A DNA stretch of 64,000 bases from Lobosporangium transversale (taxonomy: Eukaryota; Mortierellomycota; Mortierellomycetes; Mortierellales; Mortierellaceae). Made by a program: the position numbers and the translations under genes. A model generated the notes under the pieces. That model had not been told where the DNA came from. It worked only from the letters and a program-made list of their open reading frames with translations, and ran no database searches. The stretch covers positions 1 to 64,000 of the forward strand of contig NW_019029045.1 of the NCBI RefSeq assembly GCF_002105155.1. The letters run 5' to 3'. Position 1 is the stretch's first letter. Every line of letters begins with the position of its first letter. Shown piece by piece: positions 32,801 through 43,794 of the stretch.

Positions 32801-34293
32801 AAGAAAGAGATCACGATCATTAACAGCTCTAGGCGGTCAGGAGCGACTTTTGGGGTGCCGAACGATTGCTGCTAAGAGCACTGGCGCAATCCCTGGGGTC
32901 AGTTGTGGACCTCGTAGGAAGCTTGTCAGGCATCCAGCGCACAGGAAACGATCACAGTCCTACTCCAGTTTAGATAGCAAAGAGGTTGTCGTATCTCCGC
33001 TTCGAAGGTGAATTGTCTATTCTAGAAAAACTCCTGGTGCTTGTCTTGTCTTTTGTATAGCGTCTATACTAAACATGATCCCCCTCTTTACTCCACTACT
33101 TGGTGACTACAAAGCCTTGTGATAGAATGCGATACCCAAAGCTATTATTCATACCAACTCTTGAAGGAAAAAGAAGAAAATCTAAAATCACTCCATGGCA
33201 GGATGCAGGTAAAATAAACTTGATAACCGAAAGAGGTGGACCCTGTCACCTGCTGTGTACAGTATACTCCTTTTTTCTCCGAAGAGCAAGACGACTTATA
33301 ATACTTCCATTACCACAATCGCTTTCTTTTTCTTTTTCTTTTTTCTTTTTTTGTTGTTGCTGATAGACAATGGAGAATGAACTCTCAACTCAGCTTAAGA
33401 CGCTGATGGCTGTTCTAGAAGAACAGACAAAGGAGTTTCAGGCTATTGAATGTGAAGCAAATGAAATATTGAACGAACGCCGTGTTTTGCTGGATGAAGT
33501 ACGTGAGAAGGAACATGCTACTCAGCGATCAGTCTATCACCTAGAGGGGATGGTAGGCAAGTTGGTAGAGATGAGAGACTTTACAGACGCGTTCTTCAAT
33601 AGAATCGCGTATCTCGATACTAAGCTTCCTGTATCCCATAGACGCCTTGCGCTATGGATGGACAAACTACAGAAGCTGCAATCACAATGGTTTGATACAA
33701 TTATAGGGTATATGAAAATATATGCTCCTAGTGGGATAAGAAATCGATTTAGTGATTGGGAAAAGAGAGTGCAGCATTCTGCTATGGAAGCTCGTGAGCT
33801 AAGAGGACAGATGGATGAGGCCCAGCTAGGAGGAGGGTCCACTATGGATGCTTTAGGCTCTAATCGGTCTACCGCTGCGCCTGAAGATAACTTTTCTACG
33901 CCAACTTCGTCAAAAAGTATTGACACTGACCCGTCAAGACATCTTGATATTGATGCGACAAGGTCTCTAGTGGAGGTAGGGTCCCACTCGGTCATGCCAG
34001 AGTCTTTAAAGACTGAGGGCGATGACGCGAAGAAGGATGTAAGCCACCTTTTGCATAGAAAAGTATTGGACCATGGAGATGGATGTTTGATTAAGGACAC
34101 AGACTCGCCATTAAGTCTGTCAAGCACGCCAAATACGTCATTATTATCGTCATCGTCATCATTATCGTCATCCCAGGCTCAAGAGTCACCTAATGTTGGT
34201 GTAGCAGGATCTGCAAAAACAACAGGTGCCTTGTTTTCGGGCACTGCCTCCTTGGGATGGATACGGAAAGGCAAAAGTGCTTTAGACGAGTGA
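29879..34293 (+). CDS. STB6/STB2-like Sin3-binding family protein, 13 exons
   Basis: Exons: 29879..30015, 30139..30202, 30350..30451, 30614..30789, 30991..31201, 31315..31416, 31515..31574, 31678..32016, 32151..32197, 32286..32398, 32515..33007, 33115..33208 and 33367..34293. They total 954 codons plus stop; every junction is GT-AG and in phase. The intron at 33008-33114 has a good branch point, TACTAAAC, near 33067. The N-terminal domain (YKLEGYQIYLVEQW, AVSFTGDP, LFVTNLSLF, MGCSGRSALT, REKFNQLYKISDS, DGLLCDATERG) matches fungal STB6-like proteins from memory. The last two exons encode a coiled coil (KEKEENLKSLHGRMQTMENE onward) and a Ser-rich tail. Yeast Stb2/Stb6 were found as Sin3 binders; molecular function is poorly defined. 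Several introns hold T runs, one an A run (30849-30876). Confidence 0.75.
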
Positions 34294-34816
34294 CAAGATG
34301 AATAAAAAAAAATCAAGCAACGGCCTGATCAGGCTGATGAACAAATCAAATTGCATTGTGTGATGTGTCTGGAATTTCTCAAAAAAAAATTTGCGCACAC
34401 GACCCAAAAGAGGCAATCCATTTTTTTTAGATTCGGAAGGTACAATGGCCAAACGGAATAGAGACAGTGACATCGATATCATCTGCAGTCAGCTGCAAAC
34501 CAACCAACACACAAAACCCGTTTGTAACTAACCGTTGGTTCAGCTGTTTATTTGCACACGTCTTTTTTATAGTGGGGTTGCACAATCAAAGATCCAAACA
34601 AATGTGTTCATTGCTTGGTAAAAGATGGAACCGGGCTAGGCTTTCAACAACTAAAACAACATAAAAGCAACAAGACTTGTTCCTGAGGAATCATATTTTT
34701 CAAGTACTTTCCCACCTTTTATTATTATTATTATTATTATTATTTTTTCCTTCCTCTCCTTCCCTCTTGTACATTTTTATTATATATTTTATATTTCCCT
34801 CATTCACTAACGAACA
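34294..34816. other. Intergenic, 5' flank of RS-family gene 1
   Basis: 523 bp without a gene. An (ATT)n microsatellite at about 34719-34744 is followed by a CT-rich leader reaching the ATG at 34817. No clear TATA box. Confidence 0.5.
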
Positions 34817-35692
34817 ATGTCCTCACCCGCTATCCAAATTGATGCTCAGGATGAGCAGCGTGGTCGTACTCAGAGTGTCCACCCCATCAATAACGACACC
34901 CACAAGGCTGATCACAACACCGACAGCAACGACAACAATGAAAAGCCTCATAGCAGACGCAACTCCATCTCAGCTTTCGTGGACCGTCTTCGCTCCCGCT
35001 CTCGCTCTCGTTCTCGTTCTGTTGTAGAGCGTCTTCGTTCCCGCTCCCGCTCTCGTTCTCGTCAGCGCCCACTGATCGATGGCTCTGTCCCTGAGGAGGA
35101 CGAGGACAAGGAATATGTATATTCCCGTCGCAAGTCGACTGATATGCGTGGAGAATATGCAAATGTCCTTCGAGCACAGACAGACTACATGGAAAAGTTG
35201 CGTGAGGAACAAGCTAGGAGTGGTGTTACTCACAATGTCGATGGTATCCCTATCCCCCCACCTGTGAACCCTCCTCGTGAGGGACGTCGTCGTTCCATCA
35301 TCGCAGTTTTGTCAAGAGACTCCTCACGCACTCGTAGCAGAGAACCAAGCATGGATCGTGCTGGTAGCCGCAGTGTCAGTCGTAGTGCTAGCCGTACTAG
35401 GATTCCTGAAGAGGATGAGGGTGAACACGGCGATAAAAGCAAGTTGAATCCTCCTCAAGATAGAGAGTACAAGTGGTCGCGCCGAAAGTCTTCAGAGATC
35501 ACTGGACCCTATGCTACAGCACTGCAATCTCAGTTGGAATATATGGAACAATTGGGAGACAAGCAACAAAAAGAGGGCATCACTCACAACGCTGACGGCA
35601 TTAAGATCCCTGGTCCTGTCAACCCTAATGTTGTTGATACTGAAAGTCAGCCAGTAACACGCGTGGGCGGCCCCAACAAGATGCTCATTTAA
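34817..35692 (+). CDS. RS-rich family protein 1 (291 aa, two copies of the conserved module)
   Basis: Single exon. I do not recognise this family; it has three paralogues at 39019, 42247 and 43795. Block 1: RGRTQSVHPI (residues 15-24). Block 2: RRNSISAFVDRLRSRS (47-62), running into pure RS dipeptides (about 56-84). Block 3a: YSRRKSTDMRGEYANVLRAQ, then MEKLREEQ, then GVTHNVDGIPIPPP (102-149). Block 3b is a second, weaker copy: WSRRKSSEITGPYATALQSQ, then YMEQL, then GITHNADGIKIPGP (220-267). The shared C-terminal LG-DKPLL block is absent. Many RRxS sites suggest basophilic-kinase phosphorylation (inference). The protein is probably mostly disordered with short helices at block 3. RS content alone could suggest RNA-related roles, but there is no RRM. 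Confidence 0.85.
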   Translation: MSSPAIQIDAQDEQRGRTQSVHPINNDTHKADHNTDSNDNNEKPHSRRNSISAFVDRLRSRSRSRSRSVVERLRSRSRSRSRQRPLIDGSVPEEDEDKEYVYSRRKSTDMRGEYANVLRAQTDYMEKLREEQARSGVTHNVDGIPIPPPVNPPREGRRRSIIAVLSRDSSRTRSREPSMDRAGSRSVSRSASRTRIPEEDEGEHGDKSKLNPPQDREYKWSRRKSSEITGPYATALQSQLEYMEQLGDKQQKEGITHNADGIKIPGPVNPNVVDTESQPVTRVGGPNKMLI

Positions 35693-35987
35693 AAAAAAAA
35701 AAAAAAAAGGGTTTCCCACGGATCATTTTTTCTACGGGGAAATGTTCTTCCTTTGGAATTTTATAAATGCGGATCGACAAACGCCATCACTCTCTTCTCT
35801 CATAAAGCATTATCCTCTCCTCAGGATTGAAAAAAATAAATAAATAAATAGCAATACAGCAGGATGATTTAATTTTTGTCCAAGACTCAATTTTCTGCGC
35901 CTCATGGTGCCATTTAAAATGAAGTGCATACTGTACACTAGTATGCTAATGGGGAGGAATTGTAATCTATTTTTATTACAGTTGTGA
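35693..35987. other. Convergent 3' intergenic
   Basis: 295 bp between RS-family gene 1 (+) and the FAH-family gene (-). It begins with an A run directly after the stop codon. No ORF. Confidence 0.5.
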
Positions 35988-36181
35988 TCATTGATGCTGC
36001 TTGCTTTCATAAACGACATTGTTATGTAACTCGCCAATATTTTCAACCTCACATACAACATGGTCTCCATGTTGAAGATACACTGGTGGGTCACGTTTAA
36101 AACCAACACCTTCAGGCGTTCCTGTCAAAATTACATCTCCAGGCATCAACGTAGTTGACTGACTCAAAAATGAGATCTGTC

Positions 36182-36232
<51 letters not shown>

Positions 36233-37138
36233 TAAGACATGTTTAATTCACTTATAGTTAAGCCAATAATAGTCGCCAGACCCTAATTCTTTTGAAGTTT
36301 AAAAGAAAAAAAAAAAAAAAAAAAAAAAACTCACCAAATAAGGAACATTGAAGATCATGTCCGAGGTATTAGAGTCCTGCATCACTTTTCCATTCAATGT
36401 GGTTTTGATACGAAGTTGATTAGGATCCTTGATCAGACTTGGACAAACCAAGGATGGCCCAAGGGGCGCAAAGGTGTCAAAGGATTTGCTGAAGCACCAT
36501 TGGCTAGATCCAAGTTTGGTACCTTGCCATTTGCGTGTACTAACGTCATTAGCAACCGTGTATCCTATATTAAAGAAGTTACTTTGGTCAATACATCAAT
36601 ATTTGCCTTTTTTTTTTTCCCCCTAGTTTCTGTCGTGACTTTTTTAGTTTACCAAGGACATAATCCAATGCCTCATTCTCCTTGACATCCTTGCAAGGCT
36701 TTCCAATGACGACTGCAAGCTCACATTCAAAGTCAGCCTGATTATTCTCTGCAATTTTGGGAACAACTATAGGTTTGAAGGGATCCTGAAGGGCCATGGA
36801 GGGTTTCATAAACAACACGGGGAATTTGGGGATCGGGAGTTTGGTCTCCTCTGCATGTTTTGCATAATTGAGGCCAATACATCGGAAAATAGGTACATAT
36901 GCCAGGGGTGAAAGCAGCTTCGCTACAGGAACGACCGTATCTGAAACCTCTGAAGCAGATGAGAAGATGTCGCCCTTGATGACTTTGGCTGACAGATTGT
37001 CAGCATGATTGACATTGTCCAATGATGGTTTGGAACCAGAGGCTGCAATCAACTTTGGCCAAGTTAATGGTCCCTGTGGTTCTCCAGTATAGACCTTACC
37101 ATCCTTGCCAATGAACCTAAAATGAATCGAATTGGAGG
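35988..37138 (-). CDS. Fumarylacetoacetate hydrolase-family protein (FAHD2-like), first exon unresolved
   Basis: Supported exons on the minus strand: 36653 up to about 37116-37138, 36335..36564 and 35988..36176. Sequence runs [20 protein letters not shown], then [43 protein letters not shown], then across a junction [14 protein letters not shown]. It continues [13 protein letters not shown] and ends with [20 protein letters not shown]. This is the full FAH catalytic fold, with acidic residues for the divalent metal in DFECELA. Members are hydrolases, isomerases or decarboxylases of small keto acids; the exact substrate cannot be read from sequence. A start ATG in frame was not found. A candidate TATA (TATATAA, reverse complement near 37342-37348) lies upstream. 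The last intron carries paired homopolymers (see findings). Confidence 0.85.
36183..36329. repeat. Paired homopolymers inside a FAH-gene intron
   Basis: On + this reads T32 (36183-36214), A15 (36215-36229), a spacer, and then A24 (36306-36329). In the sense strand, a T24 run directly follows the donor and an A32 run lies six bases from the start of the next exon. Confidence 0.85.
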
Positions 37139-37349
37139 CTTTTTGTGTCAGACCATGTGTGGAGTTGGATGTAAATTTAGAGAAAGTATCAAATAAAAAT
37201 AAAATAAAAAAAAAAAGATAAAACAAAAAAAAGCTTTACCGAATAAGACGCGTCCAAGAACGCTTTTATTTAAAAATAAAAAATAATAATAATAATAATA
37301 AAAAAGGGAGACGAAATAAAGGGAGAAATAGTGAGCCTTCTTATATAAG

Positions 37350-39018
37350 ATGAACGAATGGAAATGCAAGTAGACTGTGTCATTGAGCTAGATGATTCGC
37401 TTACCAGGGATTGCATGGAGGGCCTCATGAGAGGAAGTGTCAATATTAGATTGGAGAACAAAGAAGCTTTCCCACACCTCAAAAAAACCCCTAGGGCAAT
37501 TGTGCAAACACATGACACGAGTGGCGTAGAACGCCACAGCAAATAAGGTTTTTTTGGAAAAGAGAAATTTTTTATTTTTTACGCTATGATCGCTATGATC
37601 TTCAACTAAAAGCTGGAAGAAGGGCTAGAAGCAAAGGGAAAAAGACGAAGGTCTCTCTCTCTTTTTTTTTGTTTCCTTCTGACATAACCCTATCTTGTTA
37701 TATATCGTTTAAAGAATGAAGGGCTCTTTTTTTTTCCTGCCTTGTCATGTACAGTTCAAGTACATGTAGTTCTTTTCTATGATTGAAGCGATGTCCTGAA
37801 TATATCTGGATATAGAGTTGACAGGAAAAAAGAAAGACCAAACTCCTTAGAATTTTAAAATATACAAGATGGTCACGAGAGCTGGAAGTGTTAAAGGGTC
37901 GAAGGGTTGAAGGTTGGATTGTAAATGTATACTTTTATGATTGTTTGTATACGAATGTTTGCAATGTTTTGCCCTGACGGAGAATTTCTTTTTGTTTTCG
38001 ATGTCACTGAAGGCGTATTATATACATGTATTCTTATTTTCAGCTGAAGAACCGTTGCTATCCATCGATAACATGTATTATATATATATATATATATTTA
38101 TTCTTGTACATACGTGTCCATGTTTGTATCGTATGAATATATAAAGGGCATATGTATATTAAAATTAATATTAATATTTATATATATCTATATGCAAATA
38201 TAAATACTATGTACAAAGGCATGTACATGTACTTTTTTTAAACTATTGCTCAGGTTGCATGTTTGGGTGGATCCATACACCACCCAGTCCAGTCCAAGGA
38301 CCCTGGACTGGATCATATTAAAGTCATACGGTATCGAAAAGAAAGAGTGTGTGGGTGTGTAAATGTTCTGTTTGTTTGGAAATACAAGGCTAGAAGGAGA
38401 GAGAGAGGGGATATTGGAAATAAATTTGTTTCGAACACGTTCTAAGCAACGAAATTGGTCTTTTGGTCCTATCACAACACACGCTGGTCATACGTGCTGG
38501 AACAACGGAATTCCGAGACGACTAGAAAAGACTTTTTTTAAATAAAATCTTGGTTTAGGTAGAGTGTAAGGGTATAAACAAAGGCAAAGCAACCAAAAAA
38601 GGTTGATGCATGTAAGCTTTTTTAGCTTGCAGCAAAATGTAGGCTTAATACAGTGTGCATGCATGCATGCATGTCCTTCTTGGTCCTTGACCCTTTGCCT
38701 TGTCTCGCTTGTCCATCCTCCTTCCAACTTCACCCATGATGTGCTCGAGCAACACTCTCTCCCTTGCTTTGTTTTTCTTTTTTTACGCGCGCTGACACGC
38801 TAAAATGAATAATTTTTTTTTAAAAAAAAAAAAAAAAAAAAAGGTCGATGACATGAATAAAAAGGTTGACCATCGGTGGAGCTCATCCCTTTCTTTCCTT
38901 CCATCTCCTCCAAACAACAAAAAATATAGCTGCAGACAGACAGACAGACAGACAGCAACCAACAACAAGAACATCTCTTACTCTCATTTGTCATTCATTG
39001 CCATTAATACCTGTCATC
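37350..39018. other. Intergenic region, FAH gene (-) to RS-family gene 2 (+)
   Basis: 1.67 kb without a supported gene. It contains T-rich and AT microsatellites (TA repeat about 38081-38097), TGCATGCATG repeats (about 38656-38673), a T9A20 tract at about 38813-38842, and (CAGA)n at about 38932-38956 just before the RS-family 2 leader. Confidence 0.5.
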
Positions 39019-39588
39019 ATGACTCGACCAGCCTCATCAGGAGCTTTGCCTCGTCCCTCGTCTATTCACTTTGCATCCACTTCTGAAGATGGTAATCGTA
39101 ATCCAGTACCTGCCCACGCCGAGGATGAAAACGAATCCTCCTCCTCGGGAGCCTCAAGTCCACGCATACTCCGAAGTATTCCTCTATTCAAATCATGGAC
39201 GACTGATACCATGAGAGGATCAAGTTCCAGACCCGATAACCGTCGCAGTTCTTGGTCGAACCTGACAGAACGCCTCCGTACCTCTTCACATTCTCGGTCT
39301 CGAAACCAAAGCATAGACGATGAACAAGTTACAAAAGATAAACGCAAGTCGTACGGTGGTGACGATTTTGTGTTCAAATATTCTGGTCGTCGTTCATCTG
39401 ATTTCATGGGAGCCTATGCAGATGTTGCAAAAGCTCAAGCCTTGTACATGGAGAGGCTGAGAGAAGAACAATTACGAAAAAACATCAAGAAGAATATCGA
39501 TGGCTTGCCTATTCCTCCACCTGTAGAGCGTCGTCGCTCCAGCGTGACACATTTACTGGGAATGGACAAACCCCTACTGTCACGATAA
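39019..39588 (+). CDS. RS-rich family protein 2 (189 aa)
   Basis: Single exon. The frame is open further upstream, but the ATG at 39019 fits the length of its paralogues and follows a CA-rich leader. The N-terminus lacks the RGRxxSVxPL block. Block 2 is degenerate: RRSSWSNLTERLRTSSHSRS (75-94). Block 3: YSGRRSSDFMGAYADVAKAQ, then MERLREEQ, then DGLPIPPP (about 121-168). Here the usual GITHN is replaced by NIKKN. The end is RRRSSVTHLLGMDKPLLSR, matching paralogues 3 and 4. Unknown function; see the cluster finding. Confidence 0.82.
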   Translation: MTRPASSGALPRPSSIHFASTSEDGNRNPVPAHAEDENESSSSGASSPRILRSIPLFKSWTTDTMRGSSSRPDNRRSSWSNLTERLRTSSHSRSRNQSIDDEQVTKDKRKSYGGDDFVFKYSGRRSSDFMGAYADVAKAQALYMERLREEQLRKNIKKNIDGLPIPPPVERRRSSVTHLLGMDKPLLSR

Positions 39589-40413
39589 AATAAACCTCCA
39601 TTGAAGTTGAGGTTTGATTCTAAACTTGAAATCCGATCGCCCAGGGTTCGAGCGTCCCATTTTCTCTCTATACCTCATTTGTGTACTCGTTGTATCTTAT
39701 TACCTGTATCCCTTCCCTCCTTTTCTCTGTTCCCCTTACTTTTCTTTGCTGTTTAGTTATTCATACTCACGTAATAAAGAAAGCTGGTGTGGTTCACGCC
39801 ACTATGACAATCTATCAGAATAAAAAATCGTATATTTTGATTGCATGCTCATGTCATAGATTGTTGTATGAACAGACACGAGGTGGACAAAAAAAAAATA
39901 GTTGGTACATACACGCGTTTCTTTTTTTTTTTTTTTTTTTTTCAGACATGCATCTAAACATGCATGCATCCTTGATATGAACCAGTAAGATATAAGGAGT
40001 TGATGAGTATGGCATGAGCCCATGGGCAAAGCAGAAAGAAAAAACGAGAACATCTCGTTCACTGAAGCTGCTCTTGGACTGAATGTGTTTTAGTTTGCAT
40101 GTGATCTTCTATAGAATCCACAACATTCCACACAATACATCGAGCAAGGAGAACAAAGGCATCATCTGGGCTTCTTCATCTAATATGAATCATTAGTAGA
40201 TAGTATTGCACACTCGAGCACTTCAAGACCATGTATTTTTTTTCTTTTTTCTCTCTTTTCAGTTGGTTAACTGACTAGGTACGAAAGAAACAAAGTTGAC
40301 ATGGTCATGGTTCTAACACTTCCCCCGGTAAAGCTTCTTTTTTTTTTTTTTTTTTTTGTCATGCATGAATGTCTTCATGACAGTAAAGTTCTCTTGGGGC
40401 AGTATCTCTTTTC

Positions 40414-40414
<1 letters not shown>

Positions 40415-40446
<32 letters not shown>
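40415..40446. repeat. A32 homopolymer
   Basis: Uninterrupted A run followed by GGGG, in the RS gene 2-3 spacer. Confidence 0.9.
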
Positions 40447-40449
<3 letters not shown>

Positions 40450-42070
40450 GGGAAAGGGAGAGTGTGAAGAAATACTTGGGCATTGCCTATTGTGCTATGA
40501 CCTTTCCAATTTTTTTACACTCAGTAACACAACTTTCTGAATTGAGTCGCCGAAAAAAAAAAAAAAAAAAAGAAGAAAGCTGAAAAACGTGGACAAAGCA
40601 GACATATTCTTTCTACCATTCTGCATTCTCCGTCGCTTCATTCTACGGATATAATGGACAAAAAAGAATTGAAAGGCTTTGCTGCTCACGATGACTAATT
40701 TCAATGTATCTCCATAACTCGATAAACAAAAATCTCAATAGTTTTTAGACCCTTTTTCAATTAACATACTTTGGCGTTGGATGTTGTTTGCATACATTTA
40801 TACATTGCATACATGAACATTGGTACCACAGAACATGATTTTTTGTTTTGATCTTGTTCTTTTCACGCTGTTATACTGCCAGAACATGTGCTTGTTACAC
40901 TTTGAATCCTCATCGACGTTTGTTAAGGAACTACACTTCTTTTTTCATGAGACACAGGACTAGACCAAGGATAACAGAATAATCACAATATAATAATAAC
41001 AAGAACTTGGGAAAAAGAAAAAATGAAACACGATACAATGCACCAATAGACAACAATGTCCATCAGGTTGAGTTTGATGGATTTGGCACAAGCTGTCCAG
41101 ACGCCCCTCCTTCGTTATAAACATGGTTGAATGGCCCATTCTTAGTCCACTTTTAGTGACAAGTGTTTTTTTTGTAGATCTTTTCGGATAGAGAATGGAC
41201 CAATAGGTGAAAAACGTTTTATTGCAAGTAGAAAAAAGGAAAATCAATGTGTAACAACAGGAATGGCTTGCCGCAGTTTTGCTGCAAGCCAAAGAGTCTT
41301 TTCAAAATACTCCGCATGTCAAAAATAAAAAGAAAAAAAAAGAGCACCAATATATATACTACTGAACAGAGCATGCCGAACAATATTCATGTATTCCGTT
41401 AAGTGCCTTCTAGAAGGGTAGGAGCAAGAATATCATGTGGGTAGGGGTATCCATGACGCTCGCGTAAAAAGGTCAGATATTGGAGGACGATCTCTAACAT
41501 GCTAATAAACAACAGATTTTGGTCTTTGACAACGATTATATATAGTGGGTAACGATGAACTAAATATATCAAGACCGTTTATGAGTGGCGGGTCTTTGAG
41601 TTCCGAAGGTTTTTGATTTTAGGGGGTGAAGATGGTCTTTGTTCTTATGATGGTGTACGGTATATTAGTCATGGGTCTGAATCGGGAAGCTCAAATTTTT
41701 TTTTTTGTTGTGTCAGGCCAGAACCCCATCCGAAAGGCAGTCGACTCAAATAGGTAACCCATGTTAAAGCTATTTAGACTTTCAATAAGCACGTCCCAAT
41801 ACCCATTTCAAACTCAGTTCTCGGTCCGTATTTCGGTATTGTTTGACAGGCACGGGCAATAGCACAATGGGGCAAGTAGGGACCAAATAGGGTCTAAAAA
41901 GGGCTCTATTTTTCCAATATATTCCTTGGCTGAGCTGAGCTATGAGCTGAGTTTCGGGTAGCAATGCACATATGCATCATGCGACCATCACAAGAAACAA
42001 ACCCATTTTATACATTCAAGTTGTGGAGAGCTATCCAGAAACTCATATTGGAGGAAAAAAAAAAAAAAAG

Positions 42071-42077
42071 TATAAAA
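42071..42077 (+). promoter_or_regulatory. TATA box of RS-family gene 3
   Basis: TATAAAA lies about 170 bp before the ATG. It is followed by a T-rich/CT-rich tract and a CAA-rich leader that runs up to the start codon. Confidence 0.45.
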
Positions 42078-42246
42078 CCATGACTACTCTATCCCTTTTT
42101 TTTTTTTTTTTTTTTTTTTTTCTTTTTCCTTTCATCATCACATACTCAATCAAGAAACAACTTCCACAACAGCTTTATAGCTAAAACAGCCAACCAACTA
42201 ACCAACCAACCAATCAACTATTTCTACAACAACAACAACCACAACT

Positions 42247-42795
42247 ATGTCTGCTTCAATTGCCAACACCAACTCTGAGATTCAGGCAACTTCCCCTGTT
42301 CCAGTTGTTGCCTTTGCTGAAGAACCTGACCGTCGCGGACGTGATCACTCTGTGACACCCCTCATTGAAGAAGAAATTGTTGTTGATTCAATTTCTACAG
42401 AGGCCAAGACCAAGAAAAGCTATCGTAACTCATTGACAGCTTTTGCGGAACGTATTCGTTCTCGTTCCAGCTCCCGTCAGCGTGGCGCTGATGACCTCTC
42501 CATGAGCCGTACTTCCACTCAAGCCTCTGCCTTCTCTGTCAAGTCTACATCGTCTCGTAAATCCTCAAAATCCGGTTCACGATCCGGCAGAAACTCCTTG
42601 GATAATGACAGCTCTCCTTATGCGGACGTTGTTCGTGCACAGAGCGAGTTCATGGAGAAGTTGAGAGCAGAGCAGGAGAAGAACGGTGTCACCCACAATG
42701 CCGATGGTATTCCTATTCCTCCCTCACGCAACGGCAGCAGACGCTCAAGTATCACTCACATTTTGGGATTCGACAAACCCTTGTTGGCCTTCTAA
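42247..42795 (+). CDS. RS-rich family protein 3 (182 aa)
   Basis: Single exon. It has all four family blocks: RRGRDHSVTPLI (29-40), YRNSLTAFAERIRSRSSSR (59-77), PYADVVRAQ then FMEKLRAEQEKNGVTHNADG then IPIPP (124-159), and RRSSITHILGFDKPLLAF at the C-terminus (165-182). Between blocks 2 and 3 is a Ser/Arg/Lys-rich linker with RKSSK and GRNS sites. The upstream leader contains CCAACCAACC repeats and CAACAACAACAA just before the ATG. Function unknown; likely a phosphoregulated, largely disordered protein (inference). Confidence 0.85.
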   Translation: MSASIANTNSEIQATSPVPVVAFAEEPDRRGRDHSVTPLIEEEIVVDSISTEAKTKKSYRNSLTAFAERIRSRSSSRQRGADDLSMSRTSTQASAFSVKSTSSRKSSKSGSRSGRNSLDNDSSPYADVVRAQSEFMEKLRAEQEKNGVTHNADGIPIPPSRNGSRRSSITHILGFDKPLLAF

Positions 42796-43036
42796 AGCAA
42801 AAGCTTTTTATTTTATTCCTTCTTCTCTCTAATTAATAATGCTCAGCTTACATTGCACACCCAAGATACCATTTGAGCCATTGTTTTTATTGCACTAGTC
42901 ATTTTTTCTTTCTAATAAATCGAATTGCATTTTTGTTATTATATACTATAATCACCTGTTTAAATGTTGAAAGATGTGCCAGGAGTTGTGGCGATGAGTA
43001 TATTAGCCATATTTGGACAGGATAAGTTTTTATTTG

Positions 43037-43065
<29 letters not shown>
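43037..43065. repeat. A29 homopolymer
   Basis: Uninterrupted A run in the RS gene 3-4 spacer. It is one of about 35 similar A/T runs in the window. Confidence 0.9.
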
Positions 43066-43068
<3 letters not shown>

Positions 43069-43669
43069 TCGCCACCAGCCTCTTGTTCTTAGTCTAGATT
43101 GGATTAACTTTGTAGTTTAGCTTTTTATGCCCGTGTCAACCAGCCGCAGCAAGCTGAAAGAGTAGCATAACGTGTCCAAATTCTAAAGGCCCTTTATCTG
43201 CACATCGATATGTATATACATGTATTGCTCATGTATCGATCATATGAATATGCGCACAAACACTTACGCCAAATCAGCCTTCCACCTGTACGGCAGCCTA
43301 CTAGTCTTTACGACAATAGTTTCCGAGGAGAAAGATTCGGATACTAAACAGCCTAACACAGCCAGTTTCCCGTATTTTCTTTTTTCCCTATTTGGTCAAA
43401 TAGTCAATTTTGGTCTCCGAACGGAGATTGGCTAGAAAGTTCAGATGATGTCAGATGTCAGTTGACTGTTTTAAGTTTCGATTTCCTTACAAAGCAGGCA
43501 ATTTGAAATCTTTTTTTTTCTAGCTTATTCCGGAGTGTTCACTTGGCTGTCAAAAATTGTTTGCTGCGGTCGATGCTTAACTTATTTTTAGAATATTTGG
43601 TTGGCTTTTGAATAAGATGACCAGTACCTTTTTGGACTTTCGGGAATCGGGGCGGTCGAAATAAAAAAG

Positions 43670-43677
43670 TATAAATA
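43670..43677 (+). promoter_or_regulatory. TATA box of RS-family gene 4
   Basis: TATAAATA about 120 bp upstream of the ATG, followed by a CT-rich tract (about 43681-43712). The layout is like that of RS gene 3. Confidence 0.55.
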
Positions 43678-43794
43678 CTTCCTGTTTTCTTTCTTTTTTC
43701 TTTTTTCTTTTTTATCATTATACCAAGACCACTCTAAAAAAAAAAAACAAGCTTTCCCAAAGTCAACCAAGAACGCCCCTTCAATCAAAATAGT

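Larger units (their letters stand above)
39589..42246. other. Long intergenic region between RS-family genes 2 and 3
   Basis: 2.66 kb with no supported gene. ORFs here, such as a 110-codon Cys/Phe-rich frame at 40960-41292 (-), look random. Several homopolymers occur: T at about 39922-39942 and 40337-40357, A32 at 40415-40446, A at 40551-40571, T at 42097-42121. A TATA-like TATAAAA at 42071-42077 probably belongs to RS gene 3. Confidence 0.5.
42796..43794. other. Intergenic region between RS-family genes 3 and 4
   Basis: 999 bp with no supported gene. It carries an A29 run (43037-43065) and the promoter of RS gene 4 at the right end. Confidence 0.5.

Noticed and set aside
33370-34293. Independent 307-aa gene
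   Set aside because: A small phase-compatible exon connects it to the STB6-like gene and the coiled coil is continuous across the joins.
37148-37381. Mitochondrial presequence exon for the FAH gene (MTQSTCISIRSSYIRR)
   Set aside because: It looks like a presequence, but the frame overlaps the candidate TATA box and no phase-compatible donor joins it to the FAH frame.
39640-39665. tRNA-like B box (GGTTCGAGCGTCC)
   Set aside because: No A box or D arm at the right distance and no cloverleaf could be formed upstream.
40960-41292. 110-aa Cys/Phe-rich ORF on the minus strand
   Set aside because: Low complexity, no promoter-like sequence, no homology recognised; looks like a random frame in AT-rich DNA.
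42097-42121. Homopolymer runs as assembly gaps
   Set aside because: The runs are flanked by sensible gene sequence and spliced frames close over them. Exact lengths may be wrong, but they are not gaps.
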